This document shows positions 35,790-47,396 of a stretch of DNA of 64,000 nucleotides, piece by piece. Origin of the DNA: Aulostomus chinensis (lineage: Eukaryota > Chordata > Actinopteri > Syngnathiformes > Aulostomidae); the NCBI GenBank assembly GCA_037954235.1, contig JBBMOA010000012.1, forward strand, positions 945,001 to 1,009,000, given 5' to 3'. How positions within the stretch are numbered: the first letter of the stretch is position 1; each line of letters begins with the position of its first letter. Position numbers and translations under genes: made by a program. Below the pieces are notes generated by a model. That model was not told the DNA's origin. It saw nothing but the letters and a program-made list of their open reading frames with translations, and searched no databases.

Positions 35790-36115
35790 CCCACTCACAC
35801 TGTGGAAATGAAATTCTGGCGTGCGAGGACAGCTGCCCGGCCGGGATCGGCGTCCATCCCTCCAGCCTCTGCGCATCGATGATCTGCACATTGATGGAGT
35901 GGAAACCCTTACGATGATTGTAAGCGTGTTCCTCATGGGACGGTGCTTTTATGGCAACATGAGTGCAGTCATTAGAGAAATAGACATTAGAGAATCCGGT
36001 TGTTGCTGCAGATTAATACTGGCCTGTTCAATGATCAGGTCCACCACCCAGGGCCTGGCCCGGCTGAGGGTCGACTGACTCACCCCGGAACGGTCCGCCA
36101 TCTCACGCTGGAAGG
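35790..36115 (-). pseudogene. HARBI1-like transposase relic
   Basis: Minus-strand reading gives REMADRSGVSQSTLSRARP (helix-turn-helix-like, about 36055-36110). After a frameshift and apparent deletion it gives NDCTHVAIKAPSHEEHAY, then RKGFHSINVQII (about 35880-35975). The D of DCTH corresponds to the first acidic residue of the DDE nuclease. Only about 100 residues of the normal 350 or so remain, and the second and third acidic residues are missing. It points toward the MYB-like gene, as expected for the element. Confidence 0.75.
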
Positions 36116-36362
36116 CTTTTTGGACCCGATGGATGTGCAGTTATCAAATGTCAGTTACCAAACACTGCCACAGGGTGTCGCCAACGGACCAAAGTGCAGT
36201 TAACGCTAGAATCAGCTTTCCGCCAACTTCTACGGCACCTCCAGAGTTGGCGAGAAACAGAGCAAGAATCGACAAACTTTTCGCGTTGATACATCTGAAC
36301 GTGAGCGTCGCTCCTGGCGTACGCAAGTTTTTCTTGCGTAAACCACGTTGATACATGAGGCC

Positions 36363-36560
36363 CCAGGACTCTACCAGACCCCCTGGAGAGGTGGTGACCA
36401 GATGTTCCTGGTCAGTTTAGCTGCTGTTAGCATCAGTCTCCGTTAGCTTCAAGCTAAACATACGTGGCTGGTTCTTCCTGCAGTCTGGAGTCACTAAGAA
36501 GTGATGGAGGAGGGAAACACGTCTTAGTGAGCTGAGTCCTCCTGGTAGCGAGGACTGGAT
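36363..36560 (+). repeat. Family X copy 2, right half
   Basis: AGGACTCTACCAGACCCCCT through CTGCTGTTAGCATCAGTCTC, ACATACGTGGCTGG, and ACTAAGAAGTGATGG matches 39295-39495 with few changes. It continues the copy broken at 34306. Similarity fades after GGACTGG at about 36546-36560. Confidence 0.85.
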
Positions 36561-39099
36561 GCACCTTGGGTGAAGTATCACTCAATCATTGAAGGCTTTA
36601 CTGGCCCTGCAGGAACCCAGAACCCAGAACTACGGTCCGCAGGTAACACCAGCTGAAGATACTTTAAGTTTGATGTGAATGTTTTGTGCGGTTGGATGGT
36701 GGCGGTGGTCTGGTCTGGTTCCATTTCTTTTGCTCTTAATTTTGTGTTTCTTTCTCACGAGGCCGGAGGTCTGGAGTGCTGGTGGACCTGTGCCGGAAGG
36801 TGCATCTCTGGTAAGCGGAGTTCCAGTGTTGTAATGAAGCTTGTGGCCTCCTCATACGGCTGGTGACAAGATTTAAAGACAACAGCCCTCAGGTGCCAGC
36901 CACCCTGCAGCTCACCTGCAGCATTGTTTTCTTAAACAGACACTGGAGGTTCAGTCCAGCATGCTGGAATAATCCCTTCGGCCTCAGCTGTCCGAATAAA
37001 ACCCAGCAGTGATGGATGTCTCCCACAGCGGCGCTGAATTACTGCGCCGCCTTCAGTGGAGCTCCAGTAACCTTGAGCTGGAGGGGAAATGATGGAAAAG
37101 CAATTTGATGATGCTTCTCATTTCAACCACTTCACTGTAATATTAAAATGGATTCATAATTCCCATAAAAAATACATCACAGATTAAATAAACCTGCTGC
37201 AAATGATCAATTAATGTGGAAAAAGAACTTCAGCGATGAAGCCTCAGAGGGAGCAAGCGTCTGATGCAGGGAAGTTCCTGGTTTTAATACGGAGCCCGAG
37301 GAAGTGTTCATGCAAATATTAAAGCTAACTATCAAATCCTCAAATTAATTCGGAGTAATGGCAGAGATCATGTTCCTGGATTAAAACAGAACATCCAGAT
37401 TTAAACTGGAATCTCTCTGAGGATTTGTGGGTTTTTGAACCTTCCGCGATGTGTGAGGGATTTGCTCACTGAGCTGTGAAACACTGCCACATCTGAACAA
37501 AGCAATGTTGCAACACTGCGCCGAGTCCACGGCTGCTGCTGTGTTGCTAGGAGTCAATGGCAGAGTTGATCAGACCACTGCCGGATCACGGCCGCCTCCA
37601 TCGATCAATCAAACTTTATTAGTTTTACTTTGTCTCTGAGCTCCATCTGTGTTGGTTTAATGTGATATTATTTGAGAGATGAGCTCATCAGGCTGCAGCT
37701 GTCAGTAGAAACCCTGATTCTACTGGACCGACTGGTTTAGTTTGAGGAGGAATATTTGGTGTTTGGTTTCATGGCGGCAGCTTCATCCTGAGGAGATTAA
37801 AAGCTGCTGCCAGCAGCTGATAGCGTTAGCCGGGTCGCCTGATTAAAAATGACCTTCTTGTCCCACAAAAAGAGAAAAAAATCAATGAAAATATTTGGTG
37901 ATGATGTGATTAGAGAGGCGGGGAGGCGATCAGAGGGCGAAGCCAAGATCAGTGTCATTAGCAGCAGCCCCAGATGAAACCAGATAGAGGGGCTACCTTT
38001 GCAAGATGGAAACTAAAGTCCGCAGGTGACTTCCAGCGACTTTTTACAGAGTTGGTCAAAGAGAAGTGGCAGGACTCTTGATAGTGACGCTCACACACCT
38101 GCAGCTCTGCTCAGTGCCGCCGCCAAACCAGGACAATCCATCTCAGGAGCATTTCCAAGAACTTGGAGCTGGGACTTTTCAGCTGCAGGGGCCCAAAGAG
38201 TCTTAGCCTGTAGCAGTCGCTCACTCCGAAACGACAACTTTTCTGGTAAGTAGCTAAGCCACGCCCCTTCAGTGACTTCTCCCAACTTTTTCATCATTTT
38301 TTAAAACTTTTCTTGGCAAAATTTTGCACCACAGCCAGTTTGTGAGGAGTGCCACCTTCACATCTGATGGTGAAAAGTGTACCACAAATACTTCCCTGAG
38401 TGCATTTAGTTTGTTTGTAGCCATTTGTGTTGTTGGCTCCGTGTTTGTGTTGGTTTCTCCGTCTCACGGGGAGGCTGTCGGACCTGCTGCACCTGCTGAG
38501 GAGGCTCCGTCAGTGTCAGGTGATGTTTCCGTGTCGTGTTGACCCATTAAACGGGGAGTCAAACCTGGATCAGAACCACCTCCTCCGTGGAGGAACGGAC
38601 GCATCATCAGCTGATCTGTGTTTCCTACACTGACTAGTCACACCTGAGAGCATCAGGAGAACGAATGAGGCTTCCCTCCAGGTGTGTCTATGAACGCCTC
38701 ACTGCTGCACTGAGCCCAGGTTTGGCGTGATGGCGGCGCCCAGCCATAACCTTCATTCGAGCACCCCACCACTTGATGATAATGAGCCACTCATCAGCTT
38801 TAATTCAGCCGCTAATCTCCTCCAACCCGAGGGAGTAAGGCAGGACCGTGTCAGCCTGTCATTGCTCTTCTGTCGAGAACAACCGCCGCCAGTCACCATG
38901 GCAACAGCCGTTTCTACCTGTGCACTCTCAGGCCTGATGACATTTCAGTTCCACGCTCTGCTGACATGACAAATGAGACTGATGGAGGAGGTGACGGCGA
39001 CCTCAGGTGAACTTCTGCAGGTAAAACCTCGCCACGATGGCAACTTTGCCCCTCAGCATCCGCCACACGGGACAGTGTGTCAACATTTTCAAAGACAAT
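36561..39099. other. Unannotated; possible conserved non-coding element 37.0-37.4 kb
   Basis: No exon recognised. 37110-37380 is AT-rich with an octamer ATGCAAAT (37310-37317) and several TAAT-type homeodomain cores. This is compatible with an enhancer but unproven. The remainder shows nothing I can support. Confidence 0.4.
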
Positions 39100-39117
39100 G
39101 AAGAAGAAGAAGAAGAA

Positions 39118-39148
<31 letters not shown>
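39100..39148. repeat. (GAA)n(GAT)n trinucleotide repeat
   Basis: About six GAA units, then about ten GAT units. The Lys/Met-run frame through it is simple-sequence translation. Confidence 0.9.
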
Positions 39149-39189
39149 CTGTTAGCTTTAAAACACCTCAAACTGGAACAGTTCTGGTT

Positions 39190-39505
39190 TGGTAGTACAG
39201 AGAGCAGTCTCAGAACCACAGGGGTTCTACTTCCTTCTGATCTCCAGTCCAGGTGTTGGTGGATCCCTGATCCTCCTGCTGGATCAAGGAGACCTGGACT
39301 CTACCAGACCCCCTGGAGAGGTGGTGACCAGACGTTTCTGGTCAGTTTAGCTGCTGTTAGCATCAGTCTCTGTTAACTTCAAGCTAAACATACGTGGCTG
39401 GTTCTTCCTGCAGTCTGGAGTCACTAAGAAGCGATGGAGGAGGGAAACACGTCTTAGTGAGCTGAGTCCTCCTGGTAGCGAGGACCGGAGAGGTGAGGCT
39501 CACAT
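39190..39505 (+). repeat. Family X copy 3, uninterrupted
   Basis: It contains the whole order: CCACAGGGGTTCT, CCAGGTGTTGGTGGATCCC, GGAGACCTGGACTCTACC, AGCTGCTGTTAGCATCAG, ACATACGTGGCTGG, TCACTAAGAAGCGATGG and GAGGTGAGGCTCACATTTG. At GACCTGGACTC it shows the state before the Harbinger insertion seen in copy 2. The length is about 315 bp. It may be a SINE or a non-autonomous DNA element; no inverted ends or poly-A tail are clear. Confidence 0.8.
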
Positions 39506-39548
39506 TTGGGGGATCTAATAAAGTTTTCATCATGTCTTTGTCTTTGCC

Positions 39549-40100
39549 TAATGCATGGGTGGGCAACCCGCGGCCCCGGAGCTGCATGTGGGCGGTTCTT
39601 TCATTGTTCATTCCTGTGGCTTTGAAAAGTAAATAATGAGTGTTTGATTTAGATTTATTTTAGTGTAGTTCATCAATTTTTACATATATAAGTATATTGA
39701 TATATATTTATAAATGTTTAATGTAATTCTACATTAGAAGACTATCTTGGACCATCACAATAAAAGGCTTTCAATTTCTTGTTGCACAAAATACTCGTTA
39801 CAATCGGGGATGTGCGATACTCGCCGGCACGCAATCCATTGAACTTATCGGCCCCGGCAGCCCAACCATGGACAGAAGCGTTTTGGCTGCATGTAGAAAC
39901 AAATTTTTGTTTTCTCCCTGGCGATTTGTTGATTCCATACCAGTCAAACATGGTACGCACCTTGTTCTCTTCACTTCACCTGTCAAAGGGTTTTGTGGCG
40001 CCCGTGTTTTCTTTGCGATGTTAATCAGGTCAGCACGGCTCAGAGGGTTTGGGGTTGCGATGTCTGGTCTGAAGTCATTGACCTAAACTCAGCCGTTTTA
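39549..40100 (+). mobile_element. hAT-like element fragment
   Basis: It starts with GGTGGGCAACCCGCGGCC and GGAGCTGCATGTGG, the style of hAT (Charlie/Tip100-like) ends. AT-rich sequence follows, then at 39742-39960 a minus-strand open frame with no recognised domain. The right end was not found, so the extent is a guess. Confidence 0.45.
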
Positions 40101-43100
40101 CTCAAATGGTCGACATGTCAGCGTCATTATGGGCGTCGTCCTCTCTGAAAGACCCGGCAACACGCACACAACCAACGCCATCGTCAACATCTCCGAGGCG
40201 ATCATGACTTCTTTGCCTCCATCAAGTTCCTCGTCTGACTGTCAGCTAACAAGCTGCTGCCTTGAATGAGAAAAAAACTCCTCGTCACCGCCATGGTGAT
40301 AGCTGGTCATGTGACAGAGACAAGCATCTCACTCCAGCTCCCACCCTCTTAGGCCCCGCCTCCTCCAGATGTCGCGTCTCCTCCACACCTGCCTGCTGCT
40401 CCTCTGAGACGCCTCCTCCCAGCAGCCCCAAGGCTAAAATCTGCACCACATCTCCAACAACAAGGTGCCAGCATGGTGGGTCGGCTGTGGCAAGCTGTGA
40501 TTGGCTGAGTGAGAGTGGATCCAACATGTGCTGCTTCTGCCGCTTCATTAATCTAAATGGCTCTTAAGTTCCAGCGCTGAGCCAATGTGATAACAGGGCC
40601 GCCGCCCCTCGCGGCCCCTCGCCGCCACAGCTATTGTTCTTTTGTGAATAACTAGAGGTGGAGGTTGTTAAAGCAGCAGCGTGCCCATGTTTGGGCGTTG
40701 CTTTGGGTCTCTTCCTCTGCAGCATCTGACATCCAACAGACTCCGAGGCTCCGGCCAACCAGCGCAGGCCAGTTCCCTCCCGCCTTCACCTGTTCATCCA
40801 GTATAGAGAAGAGCTGATCCTGAGCCGAGGAACTGACATCAGAGGGTGTGAGGAGAACAGAACCTCAGCTGACACCAGAGGAAGCAGAGCGGCAGTCTGG
40901 GCCAGGTTCTGCTGCCTGCTGGGAGTACGAGACAGCAAACTGTGTCCTGCAGGGGTCTGTCTCACCTCTGACCTGCCGCAGACGAGCAGCTGCTCGTCCA
41001 TTCAAATACATTCAAAGGCAGACCAGAGAAGGTCCAGGGAGCCAAGACGGTCCCCCCATGGGACAGGACAGTACAGGGAGGCCGTGATTCGCTTAAAATC
41101 AGTTTTTACGAAATCTTTATTGAGTCTTCACTCAGTTAACAGTGACACATGAGGGTGGGGTCAAAGGGGAAGGGGAGGGGTCAGAGATAGGGAGGGTGGG
41201 AGTCCAAAGAGGGGAAAGGTCAGAGAGGTTACTTAGGGGCAGGATCACAAATGTCCCCTTTGAGCTGCAGCAGGACAATAAACTTCTCATTTTAATCAAT
41301 AAAAAAAAAATCAAAGAACAAGTCACGTGGTCACAACAAGACCAAACTAATAATTTATCATCCCGTCACGTCCAGGTGGCGGGCAGAGACGTGCTTCCTG
41401 GATCGCTCGTTGTCCACCATGATCTGCTGCAAAGCTGCTGAGGTCGTCATGTGTCTCTTGGCGTGTCCTCACTTATCTCTGCTTTATCCTCATTTCCTTG
41501 ACATCACAATCATGTGATGCGCCCTTTTGTAGCTAACTTCTAGCGTGTCTCTGCCACTGGGACCAGAATAAACTTGAAGTCCATTGTTAGGAATTTAAAC
41601 TTGTTTTCTTGTTGAAATGTGTCTCAACTTCTTCCACTGTTACTGATCTCTGTTGTTTGTGGTCACTGTTGCTAACTGCCTGTGGTGGCCATATTGGATT
41701 ATACATTTTTTTACTTAATAGTTTTTTGATTTTTTTTTTCTTGCACCATGAGTTTTCTGACTGGGGTCGGGGGGGTGGGACCTCATTTATTTGTGTTTTG
41801 GAGTCTGACGAGTGACTACTTCCTGTTTTATTCTGAAGGGGATTAGAGCTCCTCCTGCTGTCAATGTTTACTTTGCTGCTCTTGTGGTAATTAACGATGA
41901 TTGCGCCAACATGGCTGGTGCTGGTACTGGCCGCCTCCCAGTCCAGTGATGTCATCTCTTGGAGACAGCTGGTCTCTGGGCGTCGAAGCCATCAAGACTC
42001 GATTTACTATTCCGATCTTCGCTGCTCTGAATAATTCAGCTTCTTTTCTCTGGACTGGCTGTGTTTCTCTGGAAGTTACTGTGTTCTTCAGCCATGAATT
42101 ATTAACCGCAATTAATTAATTATAGTCACTTTTTGTGCTTGGAGACGTTCTGTGGAGTCACGGCGTCCTTCCACACACTCTTAAACTGGAGGAAGAGGAA
42201 GCGTCCTGCTGCAAGTGTTTTGGGGGAAACGTCTCCTTAATTATCCAGGTGAGCGGAGGATCAGACCGTCGACCTTGAGGAGACATCAGAGCGGGTGTGA
42301 TGTCATTTACATGGAAATGAGCTGCTTCTGTTGGCCCGTCTCAGCGGCGTGAATGAGGCTGAAGCCACCTGAAGCTACGAAGAGGAGGAGCAGGAAGCCC
42401 AAGCAATTACATGCCAACACCCACCGGGTTTGTATAGAAGACGAGCAGGACACCGCCCATCAGCCCCACGAGAGGCTCTGACCTCGGTCCTCAATTACCG
42501 GCTGAGAAATCTCCAGGCAGCGAGGATCCAGATCTCAGAGCTCAGGGACGCTGACGGGACGGCACGTGTCCTTTCGCCTTAATGACTGATTGACGACCAA
42601 TGTTGTCGCGAGGAAATAATTATATTTAACCCTCAACCACTTCCTCTCTGGTCAGGTTGATCCAAAGTCAGGAATCTCCATGGCAACAAGCCAGCAATGA
42701 CTTGTTGGCGCTTAAAAGCTGACAATCCTTTGTGTTGCCACAACCTGATTGATGACGTCCTCCCCCACAGCGCTGCAATACCCATGATCCTCTGCTGCTG
42801 CTGCTTTCAAGCTCTCTGATGGGTGTTTCTTCTTCTGAAATGCACCTTAGGAGCTGTAGTTGAAGGTTTGCATCACAGCGTGGGTGTGTCCAGGTGAGCA
42901 GTTCAGGGACCTCAGCTTTGGTAGGAACTCGTGGACTCCAAACATGTGTGAAGGCGTACGATCGGCACCGCTGGCTATTTGTCCTCATTAATAGTAAAGT
43001 CCACAGTAGTCGGAGGCACGTTCATGAAAACAATAGTCTGTTGTAATCAGAATGCCGCCGGTGCTGCCAGCGGTTAGTTTAACCAACACGCTGTTTCAGG

Positions 43101-44507
43101 TGGCAGGAATCTGCTCTCACATGAGAGAACAAAGAGGCGAAGCTTCCTGCTGCTCAGTAATGAGCTAATTAAACTGTGTGAAGTTTCTCTCTCAACATTA
43201 ATAAAACATGAATAATTGACATCAAAAGAAAGGAGGGAAAGAAAAACCGGAATAAACCGCAGTTCAGGAGGTTTCGCTTTTCTGTTATAACAGTCGGTGG
43301 GCCTGCTACAGAACTACAAAGGCTAAAGCTAGCAGCTAAGTTAGCTGCAAATTTAAAATGTAATCAATACTCAAAGACCTCCTCATGGTTCACCTTCTCT
43401 GATGGAACATTTCCATGTCAAATATTCTCCATAAAATGCATTGAAACGACCATGTCAATATGACGTCCGCTCATGTGACTCGTCGTGAAAATATGAGTGT
43501 GTTGTGCACTTTTTAAAAACTTCTGTCTTTGTTATATTTTTAAAATGTTTTTCATTGTTATTTTCTAGGGTTATGATTTGTTGAACTTATTAGCATTTAA
43601 TCCTGTTGAGTTTTACTGAAGTACAGCTTCATGGTACTTGAACTGGTACCGATGTCCCACGGTTGAGTCCAGGGATACCAGGTGGGAGCCACAAGCGACT
43701 CGACCAGTTTTCATGGGTCCTGTGCTTCTCTTTGATCCTCTCACTGCTTTTCTCTTCCTAGTTTTCTTCTCATTTATCAAACATGTTTGCAACTGTCACC
43801 TGTAAGTAAACAGATTTCACTGTGCTGTGACCGGCGGCGTACCGTTAGCTTCAGGCTAACTGTAGCTGGTGAATGATTTTTATCGGCCGTCCATCTGCTG
43901 TCACAGCATCAACATGGCTTCTGACACCCCGTCAGTCCTCCGCCGAAACCCTGACCCTCCATCTGTGCTGTGTGACGGCTCTGCAGAGGCTGTCAGCTGT
44001 GATGAAGCAGCCGCCATCTCTAAGTGGCTGCAGGTCGACAGGTTAAATGAGTGATGGCGTGTCACGGCGGCCTCAGAGGAAGGAAATGCCAGCGACAATA
44101 TGGCTGTTGCTTGATATTAGCGGACTGACTGGGACTCAGCGGAGGCTTGTAATGATTCAGAGCTGCTGGGCCGCCACGATGACACACGCGGTGAATTCAT
44201 CCTCACTCACAACATCGTTTGATTACCTATTGATGATTTATGTAAATATGACGGTGTGATGTAACAACCCTGAAAGAGCAGCAACAGCAGCAGATCTCTG
44301 TCTCCGGGGATGCGCTTCCCCGTCAGGTAGCAGCGTAGAGGCTCACCTGCACGTCAGTTACACATTCATGCGTCAGTATGATATCCAGGTAGACGATAGT
44401 ATATCCAGGACTGCCCAACGACCAGCAGGGTCGTTTACATCCGGCCACAGGACCAGAAACCTTAAGAAAGACTCACTGTAAGTGTGCTTGACCAGACCGC
44501 ACATCAG
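40101..44507. other. Unannotated, no supported feature
   Basis: Apparently single-copy sequence with short frames lacking domains. No array, element end or strong inverted repeat recognised. Confidence 0.5.
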
Positions 44508-44712
44508 CCCCTCCGGTCTCCTCTGGTCCTTCTGGTCCCTCTGGTCCTTCTGGCCCCTCCGGTCTCCTCTGGTCCTTCTGGCCCCTCCGGTCTCCTCTGA
44601 TCCTTCTGGTCCCTCTGGCCCCTCCGGTCTCCTCTGGTTCTTCTGGCCCCTCCGGTCTCCTCTGATCCTTCTGGTCCCTCTGGCCCCTCCGGTCTCCTCT
44701 GGTCCTTCTGGA
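44508..44712. repeat. TCTGGYCC minisatellite with 65-bp higher-order unit
   Basis: CCCCTCCGGTCTCCTCTG starts at 44554, 44582, 44619, 44647 and 44684. The intervals alternate 28 and 37, giving a 65-bp unit repeated. Translations are Leu/Trp/Pro-rich on the plus strand and GPEGPEG-like on the minus strand. I do not call collagen. Confidence 0.9.
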
Positions 44713-47228
44713 GATTTATTTGACAGCTTCGAGGCAGGCAGAGGCTCACTGAACATCTTTTCAGATCTGATCTGGAGCCTGCTGCTCCTGCCTCAGCCTG
44801 CCGAGGGCCGAGGGCCTGTGAGTCACGGTTACTGATCTCCAAATTCTGATTGGCTCTTATGTGTTAGTGGGCGGGTCTTAGCCAGGGCTCAGTTGTTGTA
44901 TGCAGTGGTTGGTGATGCGCACCATCCTTGGGAAACTCGGGGGTGAATGAGGCATCTTGATCTTTCATGCATGGATTTCTTCCTCCAGCTGTTCAGGTCT
45001 GATACAGGATGAGTCGCAGTGATCTTGCTTTCAAAATAAAAGCAGCAATGACTTTTTTTTCCCTGAAGAGTTCACCTTTTGTTCCTCTGTCTGGAGGTCA
45101 AGTTCTTCTGGTAGTGGCTTGTTGTTAGTACCTGCTGGTACTTACACTATAGTACAAACGTCCATCAACTCGTGGGAAGCTGTGTACAGGTGTTTAGATC
45201 TCCAGTATATGCCTGTTCTCTGGCTTCTAAAAATAGATTTCTGAGTAATCCATCATTGTTGCATCATAGTAGGACTACCAGTAGTCCTGGAAGTGGAAGT
45301 ACAGTATTTACATGTGGAGCAGGTCCAGCAGCTCTGTGTTGCCACATTTATCAGGATATGAATTATGAGGCAACATGTAATTACATGGTCGCCATGGGAG
45401 ACGCTCCTGTTCACCTGGTGCTTTACACGTGAGGATGCAGAACCTGACACACAGCCGCAACCATGGGGCGGAACGGGCCCTGCCACCTGAGAACAAGGCC
45501 CCCCAAGGTGTCCTTCGGCCTGTTTAGCTCAGACCTGCAGCCATTAATCAGAGCCAAAAGCATCGGCAGGTAAAACGCTGGCAGGTCCTTCACCTCCATC
45601 AAGGTTAATGAGCTGAAGCTCCATTAATGTGATTACAGGTTCCACGCGGCCCCGGAGAACCGACAGTCTGATCAGACACAGCTGGACGCCATCACAAATA
45701 CGTCGATAATAGAAACACCTAAAGTCTTTGATTAAAACACAGGTCAATTTACTTTGATTCTTCGCTACAAATTGAGTTAGGAGCCCGTTGAAATGCAGCC
45801 GGAGGGACAGAGCAGATGCACCGGTTCTTGAAGTGTCCCAGATGCTCATATCTGGATTTGATCAGGACTTTAACCTGCTTGAATCTTTATTAAATCAAAC
45901 CATGTGATGGGCTGATGGACGTGGAGAGGCTGAGGCCCTCGTCAGCCCTGGGACCAGCACTGCCCTGCTGGTCGGAGCTACCTGGTGCTACTTCCTGTTC
46001 AGCTCTGCTGACTCCAACAAGTGAGGAGATGAAGTCCACTCACCTGAGCAGGCGTCATCACTCAGTGATGTAACGGAGGACTTTCATCCAAACACTCAAC
46101 ACCGTTATGAAAGCAAACGCCACATCGGGACACTTGATCCTCACCCTCCTAAAAGCAACTTATGTAAGACCTGAAGTGTTTCTGCCTCCAGCGAACGAGA
46201 AGACACTGAAGTCAAACTCCTTCCTTTGTTAGGTCCAGACGACTCTGGGCTCCTCTTTAGCCATGGAACACCAGGATGCATCCACTCACATCCCGGACCT
46301 GTGAGCAGCTCAGCACCACAACCCTCGCCTGGCGCTGGGGCGAGGAACCATTGGGCTCCTGGAGGCCTCTGTGGTGGATGCCAGTAGGTCAGCTGCATCA
46401 GCACGCCATCACGTACCGTGATCGCAGCAACGATGCACAACGTTATTGCATCCCAGACGTCAACAAGCGGACTCCTGCGGAAACACCAACTCCTGACTGG
46501 TATTTTAGATTCTTTGCGGGAGAAGCAGGCGGATCAAACTCAACGCCGTGCGAAGATTCTTACATCACTGTTTACTCGTTGGTTGGTATTTCAGTCCTAA
46601 AGCTGCAGATGAAATGTCTTTGATGGTGAAGGTGATGGTGAGAAACGTGACACTCGGCAGCGGCTGTGTTTCCCGACTGTCACCTGACAATCAGCCTGAA
46701 GTGGCGTTTGAGTGGCTTCCTCTAAATCTGTATTCATGGTGTTTGATGTTTGGATGAGCTCACAGATGGCGAGCGAGGACGTGACGGTCGCGGCAACACG
46801 TTTCCCTCCAGTCCTAATGTGTTTTTGTGCAGTCAGACGGATGAGAGTGCAGTTTAATTACACATCGCCGCCTGTACCTGTAATTTCTGACAATCATGTA
46901 AATGTGTTCCTGTTGTGGACTGGAGAGCAGATCTGATGGAGATAAATACCAGCTGCTGGGCTGTGACTGATGATGATGATGGTGCCCCTTCACAATAAGA
47001 GCTGCATCACACTCAGCTGCTCTCAGTGACTTTGACTGCATGAAGTTTATTTTGGCAGTTATTTCAGATTAAACTACTGCAGCTTTAGTCACTTTATGCT
47101 TCAGAGCTTTGGTCAACAAAACAAGACTAGTTAAGGTTAGTTAAGACGGCACCCACGTAGAACTACAGTACTACAGTCGTACACAGTAGTAGATCCCGGC
47201 TGTCCCTCGGAGTTCTCCTTGGTTCCAG
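44713..47228. other. Unannotated, no supported feature
   Basis: Short frames only. No repeat array or recognised domain. Confidence 0.5.
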
Positions 47229-47396
47229 CTGGCGTACTCTGACGCTGGCGTACTCTGACGCTGGCGTACTCTGACGCTGGTGTACTCTGACGCTGGCGTA
47301 CTCTGACGCTGGCGTACTCTGACGCTGGCGTACTCTGACGCTGGTGTACTCTGACACTGGTGTACTCTGACGCTGGTGTACTCTGACACTGGCGGA
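47229..47396. repeat. 16-bp minisatellite, 10 copies
   Basis: The unit CTGGCGTACTCTGACG starts every 16 bases from 47229. Copies 4, 8, 9 and 10 carry CTGGTG, and copies 8 and 10 end in GACAC. The minus strand is stop-free in two frames, giving a 16-residue period. Confidence 0.95.

Larger units (their letters stand above)
34307..36362. mobile_element. PIF/Harbinger transposon, about 2.06 kb
   Basis: The inverted ends are GGCCTCATGTATCAA at 34308-34322 and its exact complement TTGATACATGAGGCC at 36348-36362. ACTTGCGT/ACGCAAGT-type subterminal motifs occur on both sides. Inside are a MYB-like gene relic on the plus strand and a HARBI1-like transposase relic on the minus strand, the usual two-gene layout with convergent direction. 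It is flanked by CTG on the left and CAG on the right, compatible with a diverged 3-bp CWG target duplication. The host site is family X. Both genes are broken, so it is not autonomous. Confidence 0.9.

Noticed and set aside
44373..44842. Collagen-like GPEGPEG frame on the minus strand
   Set aside because: No regular Gly-X-Y over a useful length; explained by the 28/37-bp repeat.
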